From the NCBI GenBank assembly GCA_028994555.1, contig JARDVN010000001.1:1178001-1242000 (forward strand): a DNA stretch of 64,000 nucleotides, written 5' to 3'. Each line of letters opens with the position of its first letter. The stretch's first letter is position 1. The stretch comes from Citrobacter amalonaticus (GTDB lineage: Bacteria; Pseudomonadota; Gammaproteobacteria; Enterobacterales; Enterobacteriaceae). Position numbers and translations under genes: made by a program. Of the stretch, positions 1 to 10,423 are shown piece after piece. The notes under the pieces are model-generated. The model worked only from the letters and a program-made list of their open reading frames with translations. It made no database searches and had not been told where the DNA came from.

Positions 1-712
1 AGTAATTACAGTATCGAAGGTTTCACTCACTCTGTTGATGAAACGGAACTGGGCCAGCTTGGCCAGGCGCTGGATATTCCGGTCGTGGCCGATCTTGGCA
101 GCGGTTCACTGGTTGATTTGAGCCAGTACGGTCTGCCAAAAGAGCCAATGCCGCAGCAGTTGATTGCGGCGGGCGTCAGTCTGGTGAGTTTCTCAGGCGA
201 CAAGCTGTTGGGCGGTCCGCAGGCCGGGATTATCGTCGGTAAAAAAAGAGATGATCGCACGATTGCAAAGCCATCCGCTCAAACGCGCGCTGCGGGCGGA
301 TAAAATGACCCTGGCGGCGCTGGAAGCGACGTTGCGTCTTTATCTGCATCCGGAAGCGCTGGTTGAGAAATTGCCGACGTTGCGGTTATTAACCCGAAGC
401 AAAGAGGCGGTTCAGGCTCAGGCGGAGCGGCTTCTGGCACCGCTGACCGCGCACTATGGCGCGGAGTTTGCGGTAAAAGTGCTGCCCTGCCTGTCGCAAA
501 TCGGCAGTGGCTCTTTGCCGATTGATAGGCTCCCCAGCGCGGCATTAACCTTTACACCGCACGACGGTCGCGGAAGCCATCTTGAAGCGCTGGCGGCCCG
601 CTGGCGTGGGCTGCCGATTCCCGTTATCGGTCGGATTTACGAGGGCCGCCTGTGGCTGGATTTACGCTGTCTTGAAGATGAGACCCGGTTTATGGAGATG
701 CTGTTGAAATGA
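1..712 (+). CDS. selA: L-seryl-tRNA(Sec) selenium transferase SelA, 3' part
   Basis: SelA converts Ser-tRNA(Sec) to Sec-tRNA(Sec) using selenophosphate and PLP, in the cytoplasm. The window opens inside the gene (reading frame from base 1), so only about the C-terminal half is present. The PLP-binding Schiff-base lysine lies in the motif FSGDKLLGG near base 200. The frame is broken at the A7 run 241-247: removing one A joins [13 protein letters not shown] and restores an open frame to the TGA at 710-712. It overlaps the selB start codon (ATGA), so the two are translationally coupled as in E. coli. The frameshift is probably a sequence error. Confidence 0.93.
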
Positions 713-2557
713 TTATTGCGACCGCCGGACATGTCGATCACGGAAAAACGACGTTGCTGCAGGCCATTACCGGTGTGAATGCCGACCGCCTGCCGGAAGA
801 GAAAAAGCGCGGCATGACGATTGACCTGGGCTATGCCTACTGGCCGCAGCCGGACGGGCGCGTGCTGGGCTTTATTGATGTTCCCGGTCACGAGAAGTTT
901 CTTTCAAACATGCTGGCGGGCGTGGGCGGTATCGATCATGCATTGCTGGTGGTGGCCTGCGACGATGGTGTGATGGCGCAAACGCGTGAACACCTGGCTA
1001 TCCTGCAATTGACCGGGAATCCGACGCTGACGGTGGCGCTGGCCAAAGCCGATCGTGTGGATGAGGCGCGGGTGCAGGAGGTCCAACAGCAGGTGGAGGA
1101 TGTCCTGCGCGAGTACGGCTTTGCACAGGCGACGCTATTTGTGACGGCCGCGAATGAAGGCCGTGGAATTGAGGCGTTACGCGAACACTTGCAGCAACTG
1201 CCCGCCCGCGAACACGCCCGGAATCAGACGTTCCGGCTGGCTATCGATCGTGCCTTTACCGTAAAAGGCGCCGGGCTGGTGGTGACCGGCACCGCGCTGA
1301 GCGGTGAAGTAAACGTTGGGGATACGCTGTGGCTGACCGGCGTGAACTCATCTGTGCGCGTGCGCGGACTTCACGCGCAAAACCAGGCGAGCGAACATGC
1401 CCACGCCGGGCAGCGTATCGCGCTGAATATCGTCGGTGATGCCGAGAAAGAACAGCTAAACCGGGGGGGACTGGTTGCTTTCAGACGCCCCGCCTGAGCC
1501 GTTCACTCGGGTAATTGTCGCGCTGGAAAGCCACGTTCCGCTTACGCAGTGGCAGCCGCTACACATTCACCATGCGGCGAGCCATGTAACCGGGCGCGTA
1601 TCGCTGCTGGAAGATAACCTGGCGGAGCTGGTGTTTGATACGCCACTGCTGCTGGCCGATAACGACCGCCTGGTGCTGCGCGATATCTCCGCGCGCGCCA
1701 CCCTTGCCGGAGCGCGGGTCGTTGCCCTTAATCCTCCCCGTCGCGGTAAACGTAAACCAGACTATCTGCACTGGCTGGCAACACTGGCGGCGGCGAAAGA
1801 TGACGGTGCCGCGCTGGCTATCCATCTGCAACGTGGGGCGGTTAATTTACCGGACTTCGCGTGGGCACGTCAGCTGAATGGCGACGGTATGCGTTCGCTT
1901 GTTCACCAGCATGGTTTTATTCAGGCGGGTTACAGCCTGCTGAATGCGGAAGTTGCCGCTCGCTGGCAGCGCAAAATCCTCGACACGCTGGCGACTTATC
2001 ATGAACAGCATCGCGATGAGCCAGGACCGGGGCGCGAACGCCTGCGCCGCATGGCGCTGCCGATGGAAGATGAAGCGCTGGTGCTGTTGCTGATTGAACA
2101 AATGCGCGACAGCGGTGATATTCACAGCCATCATGGCTGGCTGCATCTGCCGGATCATAAAGCCGGATTCACGGACGAACAGCAAGCTACCTGGCTTAAG
2201 GCCGCGCCGTTATTTGGTGACGAGCCCTGGTGGGTCCGCGATCTTGCCCGCGAAACCGCGACCGAGGAACAGACCATGCGACTGGTACTGCGGCAGGCAG
2301 CACAGCAGGGGATGATTACGGCGATCGTAAAAGATCGTTACTACCGTAACGATCGCATTGTGGCTTTCGCCAGCATGATCCGCGAACTGGATCAGGAGAA
2401 AGGCTCAACCTGCGCTGCGGATTTTCGCGATCGGTTGGGCGTAGGCCGAAAGCTGGCGATTCAGATTCTGGAATATTTCGACCGCATTGGCTTTACGCGT
2501 CGCCGTGGAAACGATCACCTGTTACGTGATGCATTATTATTTCCGGAAAAGAAATAA
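709..2557 (+). CDS. selB: Selenocysteine-specific elongation factor SelB
   Basis: SelB delivers Sec-tRNA(Sec) to UGA codons by binding the SECIS hairpin of the mRNA. The N-terminal GTPase has the P-loop GHVDHGKT (residues 7-14), the switch motif DVPGHEKF and an AKADR guanine-specificity motif. The C-terminal half contains the winged-helix repeats that bind RNA, ending in [19 protein letters not shown]. The length after repair is 615 aa against 614 in E. coli. The frame breaks at the G7 run 1463-1469; removing one G gives [15 protein letters not shown]. It overlaps selA by 4 bases (selAB operon). The frameshift is likely an artefact because both halves are intact and well conserved. Confidence 0.95.
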
Positions 2558-2608
2558 TACAATTTATTAAAAATAAGAATGAATTGACCTAATAAATAGG
2601 TTGAGACG

Positions 2609-2652
2609 AAAAGAGCCCATTAATTTGTAGCCTAATGTGCTCTTTTATTTTT
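2609..2652 (+). terminator. Rho-independent terminator after selB
   Basis: An inverted repeat AAAAGAGC (2609-2616) / GCTCTTTT (2639-2646) is followed by a T-rich tract. An inner ATTA/TAAT pairing extends the stem. It lies between selB and yiaY and would end the selAB transcript. Confidence 0.75.
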
Positions 2653-2741
2653 TCATTAAATAAATACCACTACGATCATATTTTCTCCAGAGATTCGTTC
2701 GTATGCTGCAACCCCTTCTAAAACTATTAAGGATTGAGCAT

Positions 2742-3893
2742 ATGGCTGCTTCAACATTTTATATTCCTTCAGTGAATATAATCGGGACTGATTCATTAAA
2801 AGATGCAATGAATGCTATGGCAGAATATGGCTTTCGTCGGACGTTAATTGTTACGGACAGTGTGCTAACGAAGCTCGGCATGGCGGGTGATATTCAAAAA
2901 GCATTGCAGGAACATGATATTTTCAGCGTCATATTTGATGGCACACACCCTAATCCGACGACAATTAATGTCGCCGACGGCCTGAAGATCCTGAAAGAAA
3001 ATGATTGTGACAGCGTTATTTCGCTGGGCGGCGGTTCTCCACATGATTGCGCCAAAGGGATTGCGCTGGTGGCTGCGAATGGGGGCGATATTCGTGATTA
3101 TGAAGGTGTCGATCGCTCGGCAAAACCCCAGCTGCCGATGATTGCCATTAACACCACGGCAGGAACCGCCTCTGAAATGACGCGTTTTTGCATCATCACA
3201 GACGTCGATCGTCATATCAAAATGGCGATTGTGGATAAACACGTCACGCCGTTGCTCTCCGTAAATGACGCGTCGCTGATGATCGGCATGCCAAAATCGC
3301 TGACGGCGGCAACCGGCATGGATGCGCTGACCCATGCGATTGAAGCCTATGTCTCTGTGGCCGCCACGCCGATCACCGATGCCTGCGCGCTGAAAGCGGT
3401 GACCATGATTTCTGACAATCTGAGCATCGCTGTGGAATCGGGTGGTAATGTGCATGCGCGTGAAGCGATGGCTTATGCGCAGTTCCTGGCGGGTATGGCC
3501 TTTAATAACGCCTCATTAGGCTATGTCCACGCAATGGCGCACCAGTTAGGCGGTTTCTATGACCTGCCGCACGGCGTGTGTAATGCCGTCCTGCTGCCGC
3601 ACGTTCAGGTATTCAACAGTCAGGTGGCCGCAGCGCGTCTGCGTGATTGCGCGGCAGCAATGGGCGTACACGTTGCGGGGATGACCGATGCCGAAGGAGC
3701 AGAAGCCTGTATCGAGGCGATCCGCGCGCTGGCGCAGCAGGTCAACATCCCGGCGGGCCTGCGCGATCTGGGCGTGAAAGAAGACGATATTCCGGTGCTG
3801 GCGACCAATGCGCTGAAAGATGCCTGCGGTCTGACTAACCCCATCCAGGCCACACACGACGAGATTATGGCTATCTATCGCGCGGCGATGTAA
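2742..3893 (+). CDS. yiaY: Iron-containing alcohol dehydrogenase YiaY
   Basis: This is a group III, Fe-dependent NAD(P)-alcohol dehydrogenase of 383 aa, the same length as E. coli YiaY. The N-terminal nucleotide-binding half carries the [11 protein letters not shown] motif. The metal ligands sit in [10 protein letters not shown] and [15 protein letters not shown] in the C-terminal half. I place the start at the ATG at 2742 ([10 protein letters not shown]), preceded by AAGGA at 2729-2733, and not at the in-frame ATG at 2703, which has no ribosome binding site. The physiological alcohol is not known. It lies upstream of aldB, separated by a convergent gene, so an alcohol-to-aldehyde-to-acid pairing is possible but only inferred. 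The reading frame is intact. Confidence 0.93.
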   Translation: MAASTFYIPSVNIIGTDSLKDAMNAMAEYGFRRTLIVTDSVLTKLGMAGDIQKALQEHDIFSVIFDGTHPNPTTINVADGLKILKENDCDSVISLGGGSPHDCAKGIALVAANGGDIRDYEGVDRSAKPQLPMIAINTTAGTASEMTRFCIITDVDRHIKMAIVDKHVTPLLSVNDASLMIGMPKSLTAATGMDALTHAIEAYVSVAATPITDACALKAVTMISDNLSIAVESGGNVHAREAMAYAQFLAGMAFNNASLGYVHAMAHQLGGFYDLPHGVCNAVLLPHVQVFNSQVAAARLRDCAAAMGVHVAGMTDAEGAEACIEAIRALAQQVNIPAGLRDLGVKEDDIPVLATNALKDACGLTNPIQATHDEIMAIYRAAM

Positions 3894-3906
3894 TTCGTTT
3901 AATTGA

Positions 3907-3948
3907 TTATCTGGCTTGCCGATCGGACGGGGTTTGCAGGCCAGATAA
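3907..3948. terminator. Hairpin between convergent yiaY and VOC gene
   Basis: A perfect 9-bp inverted repeat TTATCTGGC (3907-3915) / GCCAGATAA (3940-3948) lies between two converging genes. There is no clear U-tract on either side, so it may be a weak bidirectional terminator or an RNA-stabilising hairpin. Confidence 0.45.
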
Positions 3949-3966
3949 TATCATCCGATGAGTTGA

Positions 3967-4413
3967 TCACGTCACCTTACTGCGCAGCCACGGGGTAATC
4001 GTCACGCCGGTCAGAATGCCTTCCGGACTCAACAAGCGCGTGACCGTTTGTCCCCACGGTTCCATCCGACTGGCGACCAGCAGCGTATAACCTTGATCCA
4101 GCAGTGCTTGCGTTGCTGTATCGATGTCCCGCACCTCAAACTCCACCCATGCCTGAGGTACCGGCAGGTCAGACGGCCACTGTTCATGACCAAAGCAGGA
4201 GAAAGCCGCCTGCGCGAGGGGCCAGAGTGCGAAATGCTTCACGCCACCCAATGTGTCGAGTTCGGTAAACAGATACTGTTCATTGCCTTCCATCGGCTTA
4301 ACCGGCAGGCCCAGCGTCGATTCATAGAAAGCAGAACTGGCTTCTGTGTTGCGCGTAATCGGGCCAAAACCGGCAACAAACAGCACATCTACACCGGGAT
4401 GTTCATTCTTCAT
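3967..4413 (-). CDS. VOC (glyoxalase/bleomycin-resistance) family protein
   Basis: This is a protein of about 148 aa with one vicinal-oxygen-chelate fold. The N-terminal half contains FYESTLGLP followed by a beta strand with metal-site-like spacing. The second half has AWVEFEVRDIDTATQALLDQGY and an SPEGILTGV motif typical of VOC domains. The start is taken as the ATG at 4413 (MKNEHPGVDV), 5 nt after a strong AAGGAG; a GTG two codons upstream lies too close to it. The substrate cannot be read from the sequence. E. coli K-12 has no gene here as far as I recall, so this is a lineage-specific addition between yiaY and aldB, and it is convergent with yiaY. The reading frame is intact. Confidence 0.8.
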   Translation of the reverse strand: MKNEHPGVDVLFVAGFGPITRNTEASSAFYESTLGLPVKPMEGNEQYLFTELDTLGGVKHFALWPLAQAAFSCFGHEQWPSDLPVPQAWVEFEVRDIDTATQALLDQGYTLLVASRMEPWGQTVTRLLSPEGILTGVTITPWLRSKVT

Positions 4414-4533
4414 GCTCACTCCTTGAAATAGCCATACAGATAACGTGACCGTAGTCGTAAAGCTATCACACCCTGGCGAGAAAATCGCCAGCGCCGACTA
4501 CCCTTGTTATACCCCTGTAGCAAGGAGACGATC

Positions 4534-6067
4534 ATGACGAATAATCCCCCCCCGTATTCAGCCCGGCGAGTATGGTTTTCCCCTGAAGTTAAAGGCCCGT
4601 TACGACAATTTTATCGGTGGTGACTGGGTTGCCCCGAGTGACGGCGAGTATTACCAGAACCTGACGCCCGTCACCGGGCAACTGCTATGCGAAGTGGCTT
4701 CTTCCGGTAAAAGGGACATTGACCTGGCGCTTGACGCGGCCCACAAGGTAAAAGACCAGTGGGCGCATACCTCTGTTCAGGATCGGGCGGCGATTCTGTT
4801 CAAAATTGCCGATCGTATGGAGCAGAACCTCGAACTGCTGGCAACGGCGGAAACCTGGGATAACGGTAAGCCGATCCGTGAAACCAGCGCGGCAGATGTC
4901 CCGCTGGCAATCGACCATTTTCGCTATTTCGCTTCCTGTATTCGCGCCCAGGAAGGCGGAATCAGTGAAGTGGATAGCGATACTGTGGCCTATCACTTCC
5001 ACGAACCGCTCGGTGTCGTTGGACAAATTATCCCGTGGAATTTCCCCTTATTGATGGCGAGCTGGAAAATGGCGCCCGCATTGGCGGCGGGAAACTGCGT
5101 GGTGCTTAAGCCCGCTCGTCTGACGCCGCTGTCCGTTTTACTGCTGATGGAAGTGATTGGCGATCTCCTCCCGCCAGGCGTGGTGAACGTAGTGAACGGC
5201 GCGGGCGGTAAGATTGGTGAGTATCTGGCGACCTCGAAGCGCATTGCCAAAGTGGCATTCACTGGCTCGACGGAAGTTGGGCAGCAGATCATGCAATATG
5301 CCACGCAGAACATTATTCCCGTCACTCTGGAGCTGGGTGGGAAATCGCCCAACATTTTCTTTGCTGACGTAATGGACGAAGAAGATGCCTTTTTCGATAA
5401 AGCGCTGGAAGGCTTTGCGCTGTTTGCCTTTAACCAGGGTGAGGTTTGCACTTGTCCGAGTCGCGCGCTGGTGCAGGAATCCATCTATGAACGCTTTATG
5501 GAGCGCGCCATACGCCGCGTAGAAAGCATCCGCAGCGGTAACCCGTTGGACAGCGTGACGCAAATGGGGGCGCAGGTCTCTCATGGGCAGATGGAAACTA
5601 TCCTCAATTACATTGATATCGGTAAGAAAGAAGGGGCGGACGTCCTGACCGGCGGGCGGCGTAAGCAGCTTGAAGGTGAACTGAAAGACGGCTATTACCT
5701 CGAGCCGACTATCCTGTTTGGTCAGAATACTATGCGCGTGTTCCAGGAGGAGATCTTTGGCCCGGTACTGGCGGTGACCACGTTCAAAACAATGGACGAG
5801 GCGCTGGAGCTAGCCAACGATACCCAGTACGGTCTCGGAGCGGGCGTCTGGAGCCGTAACGGTAACCTGGCGTATAAAATGGGACGCGGTATTCAGGCGG
5901 GGCGCGTATGGACCAACTGCTACCATGCTTATCCGGCCCACGCGGCCTTTGGCGGCTATAAGCAGTCGGGGATTGGACGTGAAACCCACAAGATGATGCT
6001 GGAGCACTATCAGCAGACAAAATGTTTACTGGTGAGCTACTCTGATAAACCGCTGGGACTCTTTTAA
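4534..6067 (+). CDS. aldB: Aldehyde dehydrogenase AldB
   Basis: AldB is an NADP-dependent aldehyde dehydrogenase of the ALDH superfamily that oxidises acetaldehyde and related aldehydes to acids in the cytosol. The NAD(P) site motif is [10 protein letters not shown], the catalytic glutamate is in LELGGKSPN, and the nucleophilic cysteine lies in [12 protein letters not shown]. Length is 510 aa after repair (E. coli 512). The start is the ATG at 4534 with AAGGAG at 4522-4527. The frame breaks four codons in, at the C8 run 4546-4553; seven C gives [15 protein letters not shown], matching the family N-terminus. Without repair the first possible start would be 4694, which would lose conserved sequence. 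An artefact is likely. Confidence 0.94.
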
Positions 6068-6075
6068 CTGACGGC

Positions 6076-6111
6076 GTTATGCCCGATGGCGCTTTGCTTA
6101 TCGGGCATAAC
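6076..6111. repeat. REP-like palindrome after aldB
   Basis: A 12-bp perfect stem GTTATGCCCGAT (6076-6087) / ATCGGGCATAAC (6100-6111) has the GCCCGATGGCG...TATCGGGC look of a repetitive extragenic palindrome. It sits between convergent aldB and the small membrane-protein gene and could act as a bidirectional terminator. Confidence 0.65.
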
Positions 6112-6113
6112 GA

Positions 6114-6428
6114 TTAATCTATCACTTTAACCTGCAATGGACGGAAACGGCTGTAGACCCACAGCCCCAGGCAAGCAATCGAGCCGATGAAAACGGTGAA
6201 CAGTACCGTAATAAACACGCCGCTGAACAGCGCGGCAGGAATCGCCAGAAAACCGTGGACGGGTTGATCGTTCCATTTCACCAGGTTGAAGCCGAAGAGG
6301 CTCAGCACACCGCAAATAAAACTGAAAGATATCATTGGGATACCTAAGCCAATGAGTAATAAACGGTAGATAGTGGCCGCTTTGATGCGCTTGAGGGTAA
6401 TGGTGGATGAGACTTCCGCGTTGTTCAT
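6114..6428 (-). CDS. Small inner-membrane protein of unknown function
   Basis: This is a 104-aa protein with hydrophobic segments at about residues 19-46 and 62-93 (two or three membrane passes) and a basic C-terminal tail (SRFRPLQVKVID). The ATG at 6428 follows a GGGAAAT ribosome binding site. I do not recognise the family, and E. coli K-12 has no equivalent at this spot that I recall. It is divergent from the yiaWV pair across a 183-bp AT-rich gap, so shared control with that membrane-fusion system is possible. The frame is intact and composition resembles its neighbours. Confidence 0.65.
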   Translation of the reverse strand: MNNAEVSSTITLKRIKAATIYRLLLIGLGIPMISFSFICGVLSLFGFNLVKWNDQPVHGFLAIPAALFSGVFITVLFTVFIGSIACLGLWVYSRFRPLQVKVID

Positions 6429-6611
6429 TTTATTTCCCGCTGTTTAGATGTTAAAACATAATAAACTGTGACTTGCCTAAAAAACAATATACGAAAATGT
6501 ACAGTATATAAAAAACCATATGTCGATATATAAATATGACAATTGCACGACATCTGGTCATTCCACTATCATTCTTAACATCCATTTTTAAATATTATTC
6601 TCTGGAGGAGT

Positions 6612-6937
6612 ATGTTTCTCGATTATTTTGCACTTGGAGTACTTGTTTTTGTGTTTTTGGTTGTTTTCTACGGAATTATTGTTTTACATGATATTCCCTA
6701 TTTAATTGCGAAAAAAACGCAATCACCCTCATGCCGATGCCATTCACGTTGCGGGTTGGGTCAGTTTGTTTACATTACATGTTATCTGGCCTTTTTTTAT
6801 GGATTTGGGCCACGCTCTATCGTCCAGAGCGGGGGTGGGGCATGCAAAGCCCTGAACCTGGCATTATGCAACTCCAGGAGCGCGTTGCCGGGTTGGAAAA
6901 ACAACTGGCCGAACTGAAATCCTCTTCTGGCGAGTAA
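6612..6937 (+). CDS. yiaW: DUF3302 inner-membrane protein YiaW
   Basis: YiaW is a small partner of YiaV, a two-pass inner-membrane protein with a C-terminal coiled coil ([20 protein letters not shown]). After repair it is 107 aa, like E. coli YiaW. Two insertions break it: an A7 run at 6711-6717 and a T7 run at 6792-6798. Dropping one base from each gives continuous [16 protein letters not shown] and [17 protein letters not shown]. The ATG at 6612 is preceded by TGGAGGAG. It ends 5 bp before yiaV, so the two form one operon. The role is unknown; linkage to an HlyD-type protein suggests part of an envelope export or efflux system. Confidence 0.88.
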
Positions 6938-6942
6938 TTATT

Positions 6943-8079
6943 ATGGATTTACTGATTATCCTGACCTATGTGGCTTTCGCATGGGCGATTTTTAAAATCT
7001 TCAAAATCCCCGTTAATAAATGGACGATACCGACAGCGGCGCTGGGCGGAATATTTATTGTCAGCGGGTTAATCTTATTAATGAATTATAACCATCCTTA
7101 TACGTTTAAAGCGCAAAAAGCGGTGGTGTCTGTTCCCGTGGTTCCGCAGGTCACCGGTGTGGTGATTGAAGTGACAGACAAGAAAAATACGCTGATTAAA
7201 AAAGGTGAAGTGCTGTTCAGGCTGGATCCCACGCGCTATCAGGCCAGGGTAGATCGTCTGCAGGCGGATATCGTGACGGCGCAGTATAAGCAACATGCGC
7301 TGGGTGCCGAACTGAATGAAATGGTCGCCAATACGCAGCAGGCAAAAGCCACGCGAGATAAGTTCGCGAAAGAATATCAGCGTTATGCGCAGGGGAGCCG
7401 GGCGAAGGTGAATCCGTTCTCTGAGCGCGACATCGACGTCGCACGGCAGAATTACCTGGCGCAAGAGGCTTCAGTGAAATCGTCGGCGGCGGAACAACAG
7501 CAGATTCAAAGCCAGTTAGACAGCCTGGTCATGGGCGAACACTCGCAGATCGCCAGTCTGAAAGCGCAACTGGCCGAAGCGGAATATAACCTTGAACAAA
7601 CTATCGTTCGCGCGCCGAGTGACGGTTACGTAACCCAGGTGCTGATTCGCCCAGGAACCTATGCGGCCTCGTTGCCACTGCGTCCGGTGATGGTGTTTAT
7701 TCCTGCTCAGAAGCGGCAAATCATCGCGCAATTTCGCCAGAATTCGTTGCTGCGACTGGAACCCGGCGATGACGCGGAAGTGGTATTCAATGCCTTACCG
7801 GGCAAGGTGTTCAGCGGTAAGTTGGCTGCGATCAGTCCGGCGGTGCCTGGCGGAACTTACCAGTCGACCGGAACGTTACAGTCGTTGAATACGGTACCGG
7901 GGTCGGAAGGTGTTATTGCGACGATCGAGCTGAACGAGCATGCTGATTTAAGCGCATTACCGGATGGAATTTATGCACAGGTCGCGGTCTACTCCGACCA
8001 TTTCAGCCATGTCTCGGTCATGCGTAAGGTGCTATTACGCATGACAAGTTGGGTACATTACCTTTATCTCGATCACTAA
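6943..8079 (+). CDS. yiaV: HlyD-family membrane fusion protein YiaV
   Basis: YiaV is a 378-aa periplasmic adaptor anchored by N-terminal membrane segments (two hydrophobic stretches within residues 1-45). A biotinyl-lipoyl-like half motif ([14 protein letters not shown]) follows, then a long alpha-helical coiled coil at about residues 95-215. The second lipoyl half ([20 protein letters not shown]) and a beta-barrel domain complete it. The length equals that of E. coli YiaV and the frame is intact. It is co-transcribed with yiaW. The matching pump and outer-membrane channel are not encoded nearby. It overlaps the end of convergent yiaU by 4 bp. Confidence 0.92.
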   Translation: MDLLIILTYVAFAWAIFKIFKIPVNKWTIPTAALGGIFIVSGLILLMNYNHPYTFKAQKAVVSVPVVPQVTGVVIEVTDKKNTLIKKGEVLFRLDPTRYQARVDRLQADIVTAQYKQHALGAELNEMVANTQQAKATRDKFAKEYQRYAQGSRAKVNPFSERDIDVARQNYLAQEASVKSSAAEQQQIQSQLDSLVMGEHSQIASLKAQLAEAEYNLEQTIVRAPSDGYVTQVLIRPGTYAASLPLRPVMVFIPAQKRQIIAQFRQNSLLRLEPGDDAEVVFNALPGKVFSGKLAAISPAVPGGTYQSTGTLQSLNTVPGSEGVIATIELNEHADLSALPDGIYAQVAVYSDHFSHVSVMRKVLLRMTSWVHYLYLDH

Positions 8080-9050
8080 TTGTCGATGATTGAGTCTTGC
8101 CCGGGACGCAACAGTTGCGCCTGGGCAAGCTGGTTGCGGATTTCACGTAGCATCTCATCCAGGACATACTGCACTCGCCAGGGCTGGTACTCCCGCTTGC
8201 GAAAGATTGCGACCAGGTCGAGCCACCACTCGTGCTGTTCTGAAAAACAGGGAACTAACGTCCCGGTTTTCAGGTCGTTTTGCACGCTTTCGTTTGGCGC
8301 AAATACAATACCCAGATGGTTACGCGCCAGTTCCAGCGCCGACAGGGTATTGTCGCAAACGTAATTCCCTGTCACGCGATAGTCCCGCATCTCTTTACTG
8401 CCGGCGCTGTTAAAGCGCCAGATGTTAGCATCATCAATCATCATGGAATCAATCAGGATGCAGGAGTGATGCTCGAGGTCTTCAGGTCGACTTAGCGGGT
8501 GCTTTTCAAGGTAGGTTTGGCTGGCAAAGGCCGTCACCGCGTATTTGGTAATAAAACTGGCAACCAGTGATTCATCTTTCGGATGGGCATAGGTGATTAA
8601 CACGTCACAGTCGTCAGGAAATTCAACGCCTTCATAAAAGGCTTTTGGCTCAAGGTTGCAGGTTTTCAGCGACAAAGAGATATCGCCAATATCTTTAATT
8701 CTGGCGATCACTTGTTTCGATAAGTAAGCAATGATGCCTGTCGGCGCGTATACCGTTACCCGTCCCCGCTTTTCGTGCTTATAATCCGCAATGAAATGGT
8801 TAAGCTGCTCATTTCTGTCGAGCATGTCATTAATGTAGGGCAGAAGCGCCGTACCAAAAGGCGTCAGAGTCAGTTGCCGGGTCGTCCTGTCAAAAACCTT
8901 AAGACCGACTTTTGATTCGAAATCAGCAAGATACTTGCTGACATTGGCCTGCGCGATGCCGAGAATGGTCGCCGCATGACTGATGTTTTCACTGGCAGCA
9001 ATGACCGAGATAATCTTTAATTCCCGATGCTTGAGTTGTAATTTATTCAT
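8076..9050 (-). CDS. yiaU: LysR-family transcriptional regulator YiaU
   Basis: This is a 324-aa LTTR. The N-terminal winged HTH includes [20 protein letters not shown], and the effector-binding domain runs from about residue 90 to 300. It is near-identical in pattern to E. coli YiaU. It is divergent from yiaT across 123 bp, the usual arrangement for a LysR regulator and its target, so control of yiaT is the natural inference. The effector is unknown. The frame is intact; the start ATG at 9050 lies in AT-rich sequence with no strong Shine-Dalgarno. Confidence 0.92.
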   Translation of the reverse strand: MNKLQLKHRELKIISVIAASENISHAATILGIAQANVSKYLADFESKVGLKVFDRTTRQLTLTPFGTALLPYINDMLDRNEQLNHFIADYKHEKRGRVTVYAPTGIIAYLSKQVIARIKDIGDISLSLKTCNLEPKAFYEGVEFPDDCDVLITYAHPKDESLVASFITKYAVTAFASQTYLEKHPLSRPEDLEHHSCILIDSMMIDDANIWRFNSAGSKEMRDYRVTGNYVCDNTLSALELARNHLGIVFAPNESVQNDLKTGTLVPCFSEQHEWWLDLVAIFRKREYQPWRVQYVLDEMLREIRNQLAQAQLLRPGQDSIIDN

Positions 9051-9173
9051 CGCAGCAGCCTAATATATATAAGTTTTTATATATTACTATATAAATACGT
9101 GCCTTGCACCGACGAATTTGTAAGCATTATTATGCCGACGAATTTTTGGCTTGTTTAAAATGGAACGTCGGGC
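9051..9173. promoter_or_regulatory. yiaU-yiaT divergent promoter region, very AT-rich
   Basis: The 123-bp divergent gap contains stacked TATATA motifs between 9060 and 9096 (TAATATATATAAG, TTTTATATATTAC, TATATAAATA). Such sequence suits overlapping promoters, LysR-type T-N11-A sites or H-NS binding. I cannot assign a specific operator. Confidence 0.4.
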
Positions 9174-9940
9174 ATGTTAATTAAACGAAATAGTAAACGT
9201 AATATTAAGTGCAATATAATAACGCTATTCGCTCTTTCCTTTATCGCCAGCGCATCAGCTTCGGAATTATCCCTCGGTGCGGGGGGCGATATATAATGAA
9301 TCCCCTTATCGCGGATATAATGAAAATACCCATGCGATTCCCCTCATTAGTTATGAAGGCGAATCATTCTATGTCCGGCAAACCACGCTGGGCTACATTT
9401 TGTCTAAAAGTGAACAAAATGAATTTAGCCTGACTGCCTCCTGGATGCCGTTGGAATTTGATCCTTCCGATAACGACGACCATGCCATGAAACAGCTCGA
9501 CAAGCGTGACAGTACAATGATGGCGGGCGCGGCGTGGTATCACCACGAGCGTTGGGGCAGCGTGAAAGCTGCAGCCGCCGCCGATGTTCTGGATAACAAC
9601 AATGGCTGGATGGGGGGAATTGTCACTGTTCCGTAAAATTCCAGTCGGCCAGTTTGCTCTGATCCCGTCTGTTGGCGTGTTCTATTACGATGAAAATTTC
9701 AACGACTACTATTACGGCGTGTCAGGCAGCGAATCCCGTCGCAGCGGCCTGAACCGCTATACCGCGCAGGACAGTTGGGTTCCTTACGTCAGCCTGACTG
9801 CAAAATACCCTGTCACTGACAATATCGTTTTGATGGCGAGCGCGGCCTATAGCGTGCTGCCGGATGAAATCAAAGACAGCCCGATGATCGACCGTGATGA
9901 TAGCTTCACCTTCATATCAGGTGCGAGCTGGCGTTTCTAA
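9174..9940 (+). CDS. yiaT: MipA/OmpV-family outer-membrane protein YiaT
   Basis: YiaT is an outer-membrane beta-barrel of the MltA-interacting protein (MipA/OmpV) family. It has an N-terminal signal peptide (hydrophobic core ITLFALSFIASASA) and ends with the barrel signature GASWRF (C-terminal Phe). The repaired length is 254 aa. Two insertions split it: a G6 run at 9281-9286 (five G gives SLGAGAIYNESPYRGYNENTHAIP) and a G6 run at 9612-9617 (five G gives NGWMGELSLFRKIPVG). ATG 9174 starts the signal peptide. It is divergent from the probable regulator yiaU. Both frameshifts look like over-called G runs. Confidence 0.88.
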
Positions 9941-10420
9941 CGATGTGAGAAAAATTGCCGGATAACGACCATTGTCCCGGCCTGGGATGGATTTAATCCA
10001 CAGGTCTGTCGTTGTTCGGCCCATTTCTACTGCGACTTTGATAAGAGAACGACACTGCAATGATGATGGCCTCGCAGCGGTCTGTTGCCGGGCGTCACAT
10101 TCCCCTCTCGATGAAGTATTATTAAACGCTGCAGCATTTTAAGCTGTAATTTGTGATAAATATGCCCGTTTAACTTGCGCTATCGAATATTCATACTGAA
10201 ATAGAGTAACGCTCTGATAATTTGTTTTTAGAGGTTATTTAACAGCGCCTGGATTTATCCTTCAGATATACACTCTACACTGACGCTGCGGCGAGATGAA
10301 AATGATCGCTTCAGGTATCTATTGAAATTAATTCAGTTTTTTTTAAACTTGCGTAAGACAATATCTACAAGGACTTACACATGTTTAGCTATCGATAGTT
10401 CAGTAAAACGTGAGTATGTA
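9941..10420. other. 480-bp stretch without a recognisable gene
   Basis: No coding sequence with plausible start, ribosome binding site and family resemblance was seen between yiaT and the broken regulator. In E. coli K-12 the yiaK-S sugar-acid catabolic genes lie between yiaT and ysaA; none of them is present here. Confidence 0.5.
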
Positions 10421-10423
10421 ATG

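Noticed and set aside
1463..1469. Programmed frameshifting in selB and the other split genes
   Set aside because: The shifts are all +1 insertions in different homopolymers with no stimulatory structure in common, and family members elsewhere are read in one frame. Only the IS1 A6C site is a real programmed frameshift.
2703..2741. Upstream ATG of yiaY adding 13 residues
   Set aside because: It has no Shine-Dalgarno and is not in the family; the AAGGA at 2729-2733 serves the ATG at 2742.
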